64,000 bases of DNA from Coniella vitis (Eukaryota; Ascomycota; Sordariomycetes; Diaporthales; Schizoparmaceae): the NCBI GenBank assembly GCA_011317545.1, contig WUJK01000007.1, positions 1,798,001-1,862,000 of the forward strand. Direction: 5' to 3'. Below the pieces are notes generated by a model. The model searched no databases. It saw only the letters and a program-made list of their open reading frames with translations, and had not been told where the DNA came from. The translations under genes and the position numbers were made by a program. Below are positions 1 through 12,304 of this stretch, piece after piece (position 1 is the stretch's first letter; the number at the start of each line of letters is the position of its first letter).

Positions 1-2449
1 TGTGTGATGTCTGTCCGTTATTTGTCACTGTCTGGGAATGCGGGAAGACTGGGACAGAAAAAGACGCTGATTACATGGCATACACGCAAAGCCCGATTGG
101 GGCACCCTACTCGCCTTTGAATTATCCCTCCACCCTTCTGACATGCATGTGATCTGTGATGAGAAGACGCAAGTATGTGCGAGCAGAAATGCTGGAGATA
201 TCGGCTATTCAAAAAAGGAAGCAGGAAAACGGATTCCTGAGATACTATAGACGAAGTCGAGAAGACAAGTGGTGTGATCTGCTTGCCGGCTGCCGCCATA
301 TTGTACCTACATAGGAAATGCTCACCAACTCGAACTATTTAGGGGCCGTTTGCCCATGATGTATCTACATAGTTCGGAAAGTGAGCCAAGGGGTAGCCAC
401 TTTCGATTTTTTTTTTTTTAAAAAAAAAAGGTAAGAAAAATAGTGTACATTTGAGAACCGTTGCTTTTGCGGTTTAGAGGTGAGGCACCGGGGCGAGGCC
501 ATCGTTTGTCCAAGAGCTCTCTCCATCGATCCGGAGAGCAAAAGAATAAAGCATGAACTCGGGACCCCACTCGATCGATGGATGGGCGGAAGAAGAGACC
601 AAACGGAGAAAAGAACAAGAAAGGGTCCAAGACGGGGGTTGATGAAGCTCCCTCCCATCATGGTACGCTTGCTCCCAAGGATTCTACGTATCCGGACATA
701 AGCAAAGGCCGACGTTCTGTCCTGTCAAGTCAAGAAAGGCAATCTGTTGATTTTTGGACAGTAAACCTCCAATCCACATTATGCGTTACTTTGTCTGCAC
801 TTGGTAGAAGCCTAATTTTCTGACTGGCCAATACGAATCCTTGCTCGCCAAGAATCCCCTCAGCCTCTTGCTCATGGGCCAACAGCCAGGGAGTCTTGAC
901 TCGAGAGCGCGCAACCCGAGCCTGTTGCCCATGTTGAGGGTCCCACACCGTAGAGGGATTGGAGCGCAATGTCTCGCTGTCGTGGTGAAGAAGCGTCCAA
1001 GTCGCGAAAAGAAAGCCAGTTGAACAACGGCCGCATGGAGCGTTATACTATGACCACTGGCTAGCAAGTACAGACCTTGTCCGACCACAACGGATAGCCC
1101 TCGACCGCATATGTTGCTGGCTCAGGGCAGGCTACGCCAAAAGGTCCGCTGCAGCATTGGCAGTTGTGAGAAGCTCTTGACTACACAGTATCTCCAAAGT
1201 ACACAGTAGTGCCTGGTACGTAGTATGGATACCTGCATGAACGATGTAGCATGGCATTTCTAGGCTTCTGCTTCCATCAATGCCGGAGAGGCCCAAGCTG
1301 TCAAAATAGCGCAAGGCGTGAAATGCGCCAAGCAACATCAAGGATCGATACGGTGGAGAACCCACAAAGTGATTGCTTGCCATGTTTTGAATCCTGGTGA
1401 ATACGGCATTGTTCGGGTTGCCACGGGTTGCCAGAGGGAGAAAGGACCAGCCAGGAGCGAGCAGGTCCCCTTTGGCTGTACTGTGTTCTTGGCGTACATA
1501 GGACTCACTTGGGAATACGCCTCTCCACTGTGATGTGTACGTACGGAGCGGGTCGTACCGCCAGCTACTACGATAGTACATAGTGCGGACTGCCGTCATC
1601 TTCTCTATCCATTGTTCTACTGGGGAGTGAAATGTCACAAAGAACATCCTCCATTGGCCCGGGACTCATGATGATCCATAGACTCTCAGAAATCGCGGGT
1701 GCCGCAGTCATGAAGGATGGACGTCTTTTTGTCCCGCTTGTCTGGCCCAGGGATGCACAGTTCTTTCAGATACCGAGACATTGACTCGCACCTTTGTGCG
1801 TACGCCTAGACACAATACCGCCCGTTACGGCTCTCCAGTGAAAGTCGGCATTTACCTTGGTGGGCAAAGTCAGCAAGCAGGCAAGCAAGAAAGCAGGGTC
1901 GGTTGTCTGGCCGGTGATATGGCTGTGCTCGGCAACGGGCGCGAAGGATGTTCTTTTTATAATATAAGCTTCTTACCTGTTAGTGTGCATTATTCTGGTA
2001 CTTCGTAGAGCTCAGGACGGAAGGTGCTGGCCGCAGGATACGGTCTAGTTGGGGGGGGGGTGGGTAGCTAGCGGCAAAAAGAAACCCCAAAAAGTCAGCG
2101 CATATCTGAAATGACATAGTACATGCATAGAAGGAGGGCACTTGACTGATAATTGACTTGTTCTCCGTATCAGGCTAGCTACTATAGTACCTGGCAGTTA
2201 GCTACGTTACCAGGTTGCCTAGACCTATGGCCCCGGCGTGCCACATTTACCAGACCTACCAGTATAGAACAAGCCATTTTCGAAGGGGACAACGAACATG
2301 TCTGAGAGTTTAGGAACTCGTATAAAGGACATTTAACTTGACTTACGCAAGTGGGACTCCTCTGTGGGTACAAATCAGGAATCAAACACACAGAATTGCC
2401 ATAAGGGGAAAAGAAAGAGGGTACACCCTAATACAGGGTTGCTTTTTTG

Positions 2450-2473
2450 CTCTCTCTCTCTCTCTCTCTCTCT
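2450..2473. repeat. (CT)12 microsatellite
   Basis: Uninterrupted CT dinucleotide repeat followed by a pyrimidine-rich tail to about 2500. It lies in the gene-free left part of the window. Confidence 0.95.
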
Positions 2474-3260
2474 TTTCTTTTCCTTCTTCTTCTTCCTCTG
2501 TACGTTGATGGCAGAACAGGGCTGCAGAAAAACGGGTTCGGGAGATGGGCCATGTCAAGAAGACTTTGGTGCGTCATGTACGTATGGCAAGGCGAGTTCT
2601 AGAATGGGATCACCATTCGACAGAAATGACCACGAGGTGGAAATGCCCCGTCTCATTCTATCGACCTGAATGCGAGTGACCCGGACAGCCGGCCAGCCGG
2701 ACAGCTACTTGCATAAGGCTTGAAGTACTCGATGCCATACTATGCTCTCCAGTGAGCATTGCATCGTCTCGTGATTTCGACACTGGTTCACAAACACACA
2801 AACAAACGACTACTTGAGGTTCGGTTAAACCTGGCTGATGAGGAAGTATCTTCAAGCAGGTTATCTGTCTGGTTGCGCGTCTTACAAGACTGTTGTAGAC
2901 TTCATTGCTCGTTTAATGGCTACTATACCCTTTCCTCCCTATAGTATTTGAACCAGACCTATACTGCATACTGGCGGATGACGATACGACACCTTTGTAG
3001 CACTGGAACACATCCTGCTTCTTCACCAGAGTCTCGCTTCACAAATCCCATTGATCAGGCCCAGACACGATACTAGGTACGAAGCAGCTGTCGGACGCAT
3101 GGGAGCAAAACTCCACCCCTGAGTTCTGCGCCCAGCGACGGTTCGAGATGCCAATTTCCTCGGGTGAGCCAGGGGCCCTTGGCTATAATAGGTCTGATCA
3201 CCAATGTTATTTGTTCCTACTGTACTATGTGATGATCGTACATGCCAGGTCCGGCTTCTT

Positions 3261-4806
3261 TACATAGTATGCTTTGATCCATGGGCAGGACGTGACAGAT
3301 TCCAAAGGCAGAGGCAATGAGGCAGACAGCCCAATCGCTAGAACCAAATTGATGGGACAAGTCGTACATACGGTCCCTTTGAGACACTGATGCGTTGTCT
3401 GACTCATCACAGTGAAAACGATGGCTTTGTACGTGCATGTCTGTCTGCGGCGGAAGCCAGTGAGTGCGGTACCTGCATTGTCCGTCTCCGTTTTACTATG
3501 TACGCTTTTGTGACGATGGAGCAGGGCGGACAAGACGGATCACAAAGACCACAACGGCCCAATGATCTTTAATGGAACTAATTCGCTGAGCCGTGTACAG
3601 CAAAATGCGCCAGCACTGGTACACGCCTTTTCTTTTGTCCTTCTCTTGCTATTACAAAGTGCCTACTAATTAGTATACGGTTTTATGCCTACCAGGATTG
3701 CGCGCCATACATCATTGTCGGACGATAATATACACAGACTGGGCCAGCGGCTTCATTACCGACGTCCGCGAGCGGGCCACGAGGCCAATTCTCCGGGGCG
3801 TCGCTCGCCTAAAGCTACGCCCTTACTACGGTGGTATTTTAGAGTAAGGGGCCCGGTGTGGCAGTGGATTACTCTTGTCAAAGACTGAGGGATACAGGTT
3901 AGTTTTTTCGTGCTGCCCAGCCTGCCAGCTATGACAAGCCCCAAAAGGAGGGGCAGAGCGGCGTGCGACGCCCTAAGGGGAAACGAATTCTGGCTCCAGC
4001 ACCTGGGCAGCTGCGGGCTTGCCCAGATGGGATACGAATTGCCCTCATTGGGAGCATTTCCCCCGTTGCGCTGGCTCAAGAGGGACCAGCTGGCCGACTT
4101 TCAGTCACATGGGCACTTGAGCATCCGTGGAGAATAGTAGTTAGTACTGTCTTGCTCGTCATCCACCCATACTCATCGTCCATCGCCTGGGCCTCTTTAT
4201 GATCGGCGGGTGGCCCGAGGGTACTGCTTGTTTATTTATGTAAATGGGCACATGGAGGTCAGGTCAGGTTGGCGAGCAAGAAGAGATGAAAAAAGAAAGA
4301 CGGTGCTCTGCCCGTCAGCCGTGCAGCCAGGCCACAGGCGGCCTTCCAGGCTTAGTGGTGTGCAACAACAACAACAACAACAACAACAAAAAGAAGAGGA
4401 CCATCGTCGTGGGCTGCTGCTTTGCTGACAAGCAGCCAAAAGCTTGTCCGACGTGGTGACTCCCAAGGTTGTACCGACGGTATGGAGTGCGAAAGGATTG
4501 CTCTTGGGTGCGCGCCGTCTCACTCTGCCTTCCTCTGGGCAGCTCCTTCTCGTTGCCCCAGTACGTAGAAGGTACGGAGTACAGTAAGTGCAGACAGTAT
4601 GCACGGTCCTGGCACTGAGCGCAAAGACCAGGACCGAGGTGCCATCATCACCTGCCCTGCCCTGTCGTGCCGCTGCTGGTTGTGGGCGCTCTTTGCCGCT
4701 AAAACTGTGATGTACAGGGCCCAGGCTCTTCTGTGATCACCCATGCGGCTTGTCTCTGGGGCTCTCCACCCGCTACATTATGTACATATCATGTATATAC
4801 ATAGTA
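3261..4806. repeat. TACATAGTA motif cluster A (3 copies)
   Basis: Exact copies of the 9-mer at 3261-3269 (+), 3494-3502 (-) and 4798-4806 (+). One-mismatch copies lie at 366, 1576, 2113 and 3223. All are outside genes. See the finding on the dispersed motif. Confidence 0.85.
4363..4389. repeat. (CAA)9 microsatellite
   Basis: Perfect CAA trinucleotide repeat in non-coding sequence upstream of STE12. A related AAC run lies at about 6605-6622 in the STE12 leader. Confidence 0.95.
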
Positions 4807-4910
4807 GTTAGTGGATGCAAAGAGAAAGTATTAAAGTACCGTCTTGACACACCCCTGCTGCTCGCTGTCCAATCAACCACAGACACCCCGGCCCAATCCG
4901 CTTCCCTTTG

Positions 4911-4926
4911 CTGCTGCTGCTGCTGC
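4911..4926. repeat. CTG trinucleotide run
   Basis: About five CTG units in the far upstream region of STE12. It is the shortest of four CTG/CAG runs in the leaders of large genes in this window. Confidence 0.85.
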
Positions 4927-6251
4927 AAGTTGTTGTTCCCTTCGCACTACTGCGCTGTTGCTGTGCGCTGAGGGGAAAAAAAAAAAAGGTCCCCGCCGTC
5001 CAACCGTCCCCCCTGGCTACCGTGCCCTGGCCCTCGCAGCCACTCATCGCTCACTGGACCCTGGCTTGTCCGTCGTGGCCATCCCTGCCAGCACAGTTCA
5101 CGCCCCCGGTGATACAGAGTACGATGGTACCTTCTTTCGAGCCTCTGCTGCCATTTCCTTAAACCCCCAGCGCATCCCTCTTTATGCCCCCCCTCGCGCA
5201 CTCCCTCCGCCCCCCAAGGACCTCCTCCTCCTGCTGCTCTTGGAATTTCTTGTTGCTTCAAGCCTTTTCCTCTCTCTCGTCTCTCTTTCCTTCCGTCGTG
5301 TCTCAGGAGGCTCGAAATCCACTAACCCACCCAGCACTTGGGCCCCGACGGTATCAGTCTCTATCTGGCGTGGGCGAATCGCCAAAAAAAAAAAAAAAAG
5401 AACAGACCATCAAACAAGAAGCCCTTCTCTGGCTTCCTTATTCTTATCCTCTCTCTCCAGCCGGTTGCACGAGACAGGAATTCAAAGAGTGATCGCCTAC
5501 GAGACCGCACGAGTCGTCTCCGATTTTGGAACCTTTCAAATCTTTCTAGCTGCGACTGTTTTGGCTCCTGTTCAAAACTTCTTTTCACCCGCCTGTTCTT
5601 CCTTAGCCGTCTTTATTCTTTTACCGTTTCTAGAGGGACTTCATCTTGAGCTGGGGATTTGGTCATCATAACCTAGTCGTCCATCGCAATTACAAGCAAG
5701 CAAAGCAAGGCCAAGCAGTTGCAGCTAGTCTCAACGACAACTACAGCTACACCCCATCAACGACAGGCATCGACGACGCCCACAGCATCCATCACTTGGA
5801 TCATCCCTCGCTAGCCGTGTCACGCTAGTCTGTCCCTGTCCGCCTTTGCAGCGCGCATCAACCTAGTCTTCTTGAACTTGCAGGCCGCCGGCGGTGACGA
5901 TAGACTAAAAGACGGCGCTAGTGGCAGCGGCATTCACTCGCTTGTTGTCCAGTTGCTTACAGTACAATCGCATTTGCACTTGTGCGGGTCTCGTGTCGGG
6001 ACGTGGCAGCAGTCAAGTCAGTTCCAGTCGGGACCAAGTCAGGACCGGTCATCTGCAGGCAGCCCCCAGCCCCAGTGCAGCAGCCCAGCGCTTCCAAGGC
6101 TGCTCAGCGCACAGTCATAGGCCCACCCCGCCCACTGCAAGAAGCGTGTGCTCGGTTCTCCCGCCCGCCAGCCCCAGGCGTAGTGGCAGTGGTGGCTTCA
6201 CTGAGCCCGAGAGTGGTATCCACCCATTTTCCGATCCCAACCCCCTATATC

Positions 6252-6293
6252 GCTGCTGTTGCTGCTGCTGCTGGCTGCTGCTGCTGCTTGCTA
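6252..6293. repeat. Interrupted CTG repeat in STE12 leader
   Basis: CTG units interrupted by GTT, GG and CTT steps, about 660 bp before the STE12 start codon. The interruption pattern (CTGCTTGCT) resembles the repeats before the USP gene and MOT1. Confidence 0.85.
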
Positions 6294-6577
6294 CTGTTTC
6301 CGCGCTACGCCCCGTGCCTTGACGGTTCGGCCAGTGCACGCCCAATCCGCTAATTCGCTAGACGCAATTACACGCCGGGCTCTTTTGCAGCAGCTGCTTC
6401 CTGCTTGATTTATTTCCTGCCTCTTCCCCCCCCTCCACTACTCTAACTTTGTGCTCACGCATTCCCGGGCTGGACTCGACTATCGCATCATTTCTCCTAT
6501 CTGCTTTTCTCTCACCCTCCCACTCTTTCTCTCACCAAAGACTCTGATTGAGTTGTCGCTTCACGTCTTTCACACCA

Positions 6578-6589
6578 ATGCGTTCTTAA
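6578..6589 (+). promoter_or_regulatory. Minimal uORF (M-R-S-stop) in STE12 leader
   Basis: ATG CGT TCT TAA lies 359 nt before the proposed STE12 ATG. By eye it is the only ATG between about 6361 and 6948, so if the transcript begins upstream of 6578 a scanning ribosome meets this three-codon frame and then the STE12 start. Whether it is in the mRNA is not known. Confidence 0.5.
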
Positions 6590-6947
6590 TCGACACATCC
6601 TGAAAACAACAACAACAACAACATTCTCTCTTTCTTGTTTTTCTGTCATCCCCTACAAAAACGCTCTCGATCCACCTACCAACCCAACCACCGTCACCAC
6701 CCCCGCCTGGCTGCGACACCGACATTCTTGAGAGCATTGGCCCGCATTCCAACTGGACCAAACAGCTTCGTCTGCGCCATCCAATTGGTCCATCCTGCAG
6801 CAACGCTTTGGTGCCGTTTCGACCTCCATTGCCAGTGCCGCTTCGCGCGAAGCCCTAGCTGCAACCGCCCGATCGTCGTTGTTTGTCGGCGAGGAACAAG
6901 TCAATTGTTACTCTGAGCAGCGGCTCGACGGCGTGTTGCCGATTGAT

Positions 6948-8911
6948 ATGTATCCACAGACAAGCGGCGCCATGGCTGCAGCACAAAAACCAGAGACCTT
7001 TATGCTGAGCACAGAGGCTCAGCAAGCTCTTCCCCACGACGCACAGGTTGCTCTGCAACAAGTCGATAATCGTACGTCCCACCTTGCAAAACTCCCACTG
7101 TGCGCCGAATCAGCTCACTGACCCGTCTTTTTGCAGTCAAATACTTTCTCATTTCTGCACCCGTCGATTGGCAACCAGACCAGTACATTCGGCGATTCCT
7201 CCTTCCCACCGGCGAATATGTCTCGTGTGTCCTGTGGAACAACCTCTTCCACGTCTCTGGCACCGACATTGTCCGATGTCTCTCGTTCCGATTCCAGGCC
7301 TTTGGCCGCCCTGTCAAGAACTCGAAGAAGTTTGAAGAGGGCATCTTTTCCGACTTGCGCAACCTCAAGTCAGGCACCGATGCCTCGCTCGAGGAGCCCA
7401 AGAGTCCCTTCCTCGACTTCCTGTACAAGAACAACTGCATCAGGACACAAAAGAAGCAAAAGGTCTTCTACTGGTACAGCGTGCCTCATGACAGGCTCTT
7501 CCTAGACGCTCTGGAGCGCGACCTAAAGCGGGAAAAGATGGGTCAAGAAGCCACTACTGTTGCCGTCAGCGAGCCTGCTCTGTCATTTCAGTACGACTCG
7601 TCACAGTCGCTGTACGAGCAGCTTACTAAGGCGCAACAAGCCAACTCATCTTCCTTTAGCGCCCAGCATTCCTTTCCCGCTTCGCAGTCCACCTCGCCGG
7701 TGATGCGCTCTGTCGACTCGATGCCCCCGCCCCCGCCCCAGATGCTCCCTCAGACGATGACCCCTTTAGCGGATGGCATGGAGGCCATGGTTCCTTACGG
7801 AGCCATGCCCCTCCAGAGAGTCAAGATGGACCCTGATTACAACCGTGTTCAGTACAACCAAAACGGCGTTCCCATGCAACAGGGCCACCAGAGACACGCT
7901 TCTATGCCCGCATACGGCTTGGAGTACTCTCCTGCGCCTTCTTTTGTTTCGTCGCAATACGAGGACTATAGCAACCGCGGTATCTCGTTCGAGCCTATCA
8001 CGCCTCCACAGCAAGCCCTGGCAATTGCTGCCGAGCCTGCCTACATTGCCAACGAGGAGACGGGCTTGTTCACCGCCATTCCCGACCACATGAACGGTGT
8101 CAACGGTCTGAATGGAATGATCCAGCTGCCTCCATCTAATCTCGCAGGGCCTCAATTCTCGCGTGGTTACGGAACAAACAATGTCTACTCTGTGATCGAG
8201 GGCTCGCCCACATACAAGCAGAGGAGACGGCGCTCATCTATCCCTCCGGGAATGTCTGCCATTGCTGCTGCTGCCACCCAGGCCCCTCATAGACCATCCG
8301 ATCTGCGACGCTCCGTGTCGGCTTCAGTTGGACCCGTGGCTGAAGGCGACGAGTCGCTTGGCAACTCGCCCCCAGGATTGACTTACAGCAACTCTGGCAT
8401 CCCTTTGCCTGGCCAGCAGCAGATGCACGATTTGTCCCGACACGGTACACCCTTGTCCACTGTTGAAGGCAGCCCTGCCCTCAACCCAATGTCGCTGCAA
8501 CAGGAATACCCACCAATGCCGCACGAGGACATGATGAGTGGCCACATGGACGAGCAAAGAAGGATGATGCAGGGCCCCAACGGTGTGATGCGCCGGGCTC
8601 GCTCAGCTACCGTCATGGAGCTGGGACCCTACCCACAAAAGTCGCACTCGTGCCCAATTCCCACCTGTGGTCGTCTCTTCAAGCGCTTAGAGCACCTCAA
8701 GCGGTAAGACCGGATTTTACTATTTTATCTGTCAACATGCGAGAGAATACCTTAACAGGGTATCTGACTGAACTTTCCAGACACGTGAGAACTCATACCC
8801 AAGAAAGACCCTACATCTGCCCTTATTGTAGCAAGGCATTTTCCAGATCAGACAACCTAGCACAGTATGCCCCATTTTTCCTTGTTGTGTGCTTTCTTTT
8901 GTACTTTTTTT

Positions 8912-8944
<33 letters not shown>

Positions 8945-9449
8945 GTGTTGGGTGAGAAAAGGGCGAGCAAAACTATCCAGAACAGGAAAACAAATTGCAA
9001 AATACGTCATGTTGTGTGTGGCACATGTAATCACCGGGGGAACGAGAGAAAAAGAGCAGTGGACCAGCCAGCATTACACAAACCACACAACACACCGAGT
9101 CCACTACCCAGCCACCCTCCCTAGACTTTGTCACGAAGTCAAATAATCCAACCGCAATAGGGGCTGACGGTTTCTTTCTAGGCACAAGCGAACTCATGAC
9201 CGCGGCGACGGCGTCGACGGCTTGAACCTGTCTGGAGAAGATGAGGAAGAGTACTCGGGCGAGGATCATGTGGGCTCTTTGGGCGATGCCTCCCCCAACT
9301 CTGATTCGGGATATGTTACGACCTCAATGAACGCGGTTGCACATCACGGCACTTCCACAACACAGTCGAATTACAACAGCCTGCAAACCCTGAGCTTGCC
9401 AATGACCATCAGCACTCCTCAAAATATGAATGCTGCTGTCATGATGTAA
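6948..9449 (+). CDS. STE12: STE12-family transcription factor
   Basis: Exons 6948-7071, 7137-8703, 8781-8864 and 9182-9449 give 680 aa. This nuclear DNA-binding protein acts at the end of the Fus3/Kss1-type MAPK cascade and controls mating, invasive growth and appressorium-type development in fungi. The fungus-specific STE homeodomain-like region lies at about residues 43-150 (KYFLISAPVDWQPDQ, then FRFQAFGRPVKNSKKFEEG). Two C2H2 zinc fingers follow: C547-x4-C552-x12-H565-x3-H569 and C577-x2-C580-x12-H593-x3-H597. Fingers at the C-terminus are typical of filamentous fungi and absent from yeast Ste12. The middle is rich in Pro, Ser and Gln. The start is the first in-frame ATG; upstream codons in this frame lack ATG. 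Introns 2 and 3 cut the fingers, and exon 3 is exactly 28 codons. Intron 3 (317 nt) carries a (TG)n run. Family assignment is certain; the splice sites are inferred. Confidence 0.96.
8912..8937. repeat. (TG)13 microsatellite in STE12 intron 3
   Basis: Preceded by a T run, inside the unusually long 317-nt intron (8865-9181) that interrupts the second zinc finger. TG repeats near splice sites are known in other eukaryotes to affect exon definition; any effect here is inference. Confidence 0.95.
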
Positions 9450-11149
9450 GACTACAGGAGGAACTGGCTTTTGTAGGCTCACAGACCTAGCATTTGTGTG
9501 CCTATTGTACATCTATTGGGTATCTGCCTATTGGTTTTTATTTTCATGATACTTACATGAGGGGAGCGGGGCTTGAGGGCATTTCATACCACTCCTAATC
9601 AAGGGATCAGGCATTTCACGAGCAAGTACGGGATGCCTGGGCGTTGATTTCTTTTTCTATCTCTATTTTTTGAGCGCAGATTTTGTGCGCTGGCATGTTC
9701 ATACCTTCATGATCGTCTGGTGTTCCGACTTCTTTGTTGTTTATTTATCGATTTGGTGGTGGAAGAGTGAAAGATGATGGATGCCTTTAGTCATTGTCAT
9801 GGACGCGCTTTTCGTGTTGAAGCAGAGAAAATGGCATATTAGACGGCGAGACGAACGTGATGGAGTAGTCTGGTATGCAGTAACAAGCTGCGTCGGAAGA
9901 CATTGCGTCAATCAGCACCTCTGACGGTGTGAGATTGGATTGCGATGTTTGTACATAACGTTCCTGTCTCTCGGGCTTGTTTGGGTTTGGACACAGCGCC
10001 AAAGATGAAAAGGGCTTCACACGGAATACAGAGAAGAAAAGATACCAAGTTGCATTTCACTTCAAGAGACTTGACCTTCACTAGCCCGCTTGCGTTGGTG
10101 ATTGATCTCTTTTACAAGCAGGTAGTGTTTATTCCGATTAGCCTTATAACCATAGCCCCCGTACTTGCCACGCTGAACAGTACTATGTCCCTCAACCTTA
10201 TAAGTGACTGCAAAAAGGACAAAAAGAAATTTAGGCTGAAATCATGCTTGGATTTGACCTCCAGTACGTAGGTATCCCAACAAAACGCTAGCCTAGGAGC
10301 AGTTCTTAATCACCCACCCCTTCTCCATTCCTTCAACTATTTGTTTGTACATCGCCACAGCAGATCACGTCACCTTCGCGAATTAGTGCGGCCCTGTTCT
10401 ATCCGCCTGGACAGAATCATGGTCCTTGCACTGCAGCAATCCAATGCAGGAACAAATGATTGGGAAATGGGGTGTAACGCATGTGGTTGTGAAGGTGCTA
10501 AATGAACAGTTAGTTATGTAAGCTGACATGGTTAATGGATCAACACATTGATTTCCTTTCAAAGAAAATCCTTTTTGGGTGGGGGGCATATACGTAGGCT
10601 GGACGCATGAGGAGCCGAGGGTTCGATAGACATACAGTTTGTCAAGACGGATCTACTTGTTCGTCGATTGCCTGAGACCAACAAGACAGGTGGAGGCTAA
10701 AGAAAGGCGAGGGCAAAGGTACACACACACACAGAAAGAGAGAGAGAGATGATGATGATGATGGTAAACACGAGATTATGAGATAATATCCTCGTATCGT
10801 AAAAGATATTTGCGCAGCATAAGAAGCTGCGAACTGCCCAAACAGTATCGAATTTCTTTGTCGGCTGTCTGCTCTGGCACTGTGGATCCAATCCGGTCCT
10901 ACAAACAAGAAGGTATTCTGTTACCTTTGGTGAGACGATGTGGGCACTTTGGTACTTGAAGTCATGTTGGCGAATACCCGGTGGGCATGTGTAATAACCA
11001 GCCTCAAGCCGTCTGTGTAGACGTCCTGATGTGCGAGTATGGAGTACGGCCAGGAATTGCGTCCACCAAGAATCCCTACCTGCCGGCAGCAGGGCAAGTA
11101 TAATTTCGTAACGTACCGACAGAAGTGAGCACCTTCATCCAATCCCTCA
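9450..11149. other. Intergenic: STE12 3' region to FAF1 3' region
   Basis: No supported gene. The left part is AT-rich and probably the STE12 3' UTR. The genes on either side converge. A compound microsatellite sits at 10731-10763. Small open frames here look like chance. Confidence 0.6.
10731..10763. repeat. Compound microsatellite (AC)n(AG)n(ATG)n
   Basis: Three adjoining simple repeats in intergenic DNA: about six AC units, then AG units, then about five ATG units. Confidence 0.9.
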
Positions 11150-12304
11150 TCATCTTCGCCTTCGTCTCCTCTTGCCAGAATCGGGCCGCATGCCCTCCAT
11201 TTCGACCGCTCGAACCTCCCTCTTACTCAACTTAAGCTCTCCACCACTGAAACGACCCATACCAGGCATATCAACCGCCAGCCCGCCCCTCCCCTTCGAT
11301 TTCTTGGGCTTCTTGCTTACGGCCTTTTCAAGGATGATACCATTCTCTTTGGCCTCGCGCCGTCTCTTGTCTTCTCTTGCATCCCTAGCAGCATTAATAC
11401 CCATGCGCATGTTCATGGGCATCTTGCGCTGCGTAAAGATACTCTCTTTAGACCCGAGCTTCTGTAACCGCAGATCCGTCGTCAGCGCGCGGGTGCGGCC
11501 CTGCGCAAAAGGCCTGGCGCCGCCACCAACACCTGCTGCGCTTGACGAGCCAATCGAGTTGAATGGATTGGAGGCGGAGAGGATGTGGGATTCGGAGATG
11601 AGGCGCTGAAGCTCAAGGTCGTTGGCGAGTAGGGTCTTGGAATCTTCGTTTTGCGGATTATCGTCGTCGCCTTCGGAGGACTTGTTCTTGGTTCGAGAGG
11701 TAGATGACGGGTCGTCTGTGGTGGTGGTGTCTGGTGGGCGGGACGAGAGGTATGCACGCATTTCGCGCTTAGACATCATGGCATTGGAAGGGTGGAGGAT
11801 GGATGTCGGTAAAGGCTTGGAGTGGTCGACTACCTCGACTAAAGGTTTGCTGTTGTTGTTGTTGTTGTCCAGTAAATCTGCAAGTTCTAGGTCTTGGGCT
11901 TCGCTATCGCTGCCGCTGCCGCTATCGTCTATAGAATGTCAGTATGTTCGTTGCTCGTATACAACGATGCATTCCCTTTGTATGAGTGGCAAGCACCTAC
12001 CTTCTTCCCCAGACACGCCTCCCCACTCGCCTCCATCCTCGCTGGATCCAGACTCTGACCGCATGTCTTCAACCCCATTCTCTTCCTCGGTGGCCTCATC
12101 ATCCTGATTCGCTGTTCTCGCGCTCTTCTTGGCGGTCTTGCTGCTCGATGCAGAGTTCTCGTCAATGGGAGCGAACTGCGCCTCAAAATGTCTTCTAAAA
12201 ATGGCCTGGGCATCCTCCAAGGCCGCTGCTGCGTCGGTGGTATCCTCGTCCTTTTGCTCGGGCTTGCGCTTCCTCTTGCCGAGGATAGCGGTAGAGGATG
12301 GCAT
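11150..12304 (-). CDS. FAF1: FAF1-like 40S ribosome assembly factor (DUF4602)
   Basis: Exons 12304-12001 and 11928-11150 (intron 11929-12000) give 360 aa. The family acts in the nucleolus in small-subunit processome and 18S rRNA maturation; the human relative is C1orf131. The recognisable part is the C-terminal half: LGSKESIFTQRK, then MRMGINAARDAREDKRRREA and an ending RPDSGKRRRRRR. The N-terminus has a KRKRKP basic patch, followed by an acidic/Ser-rich middle and a five-Asn run coded by an AAC repeat. The start is the ATG at 12304, followed directly by the basic patch; the frame stays open upstream but reads as leader. The gene is divergent from HIS6. Assignment rests on the conserved C-terminal block and composition, so an alternative nucleolar basic protein is possible. 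Confidence 0.78.

Larger units (their letters stand above)
1..6947. other. Gene-poor region and STE12 5' leader
   Basis: No convincing protein-coding gene was found here. Open frames up to 275 codons exist but are low-complexity or unlike any family I recognise. The right part, from about 5.2 kb, is rich in CT runs (for example around 5220-5300 and 6400-6560), typical of filamentous-fungal promoters and leaders, and probably belongs to STE12. The stretch also holds several microsatellites and three exact TACATAGTA motifs (3261, 3494 reverse, 4798). A run of G lies near 2051-2061. No tRNA-like A/B-box pair was seen. An unannotated non-coding RNA cannot be excluded. Confidence 0.6.

Noticed and set aside
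1132..1647. 171-codon minus-strand open frame
   Set aside because: No recognised motif, no supporting exons or promoter, and overlapping frames on the other strand. It could be an orphan gene but cannot be supported.
4844..5671. 275-codon plus-strand open frame
   Set aside because: Low-complexity Leu/Ser/Ala runs from CT-rich and CTG-repeat DNA, other frames equally open, no family features. Best explained as promoter or leader sequence.
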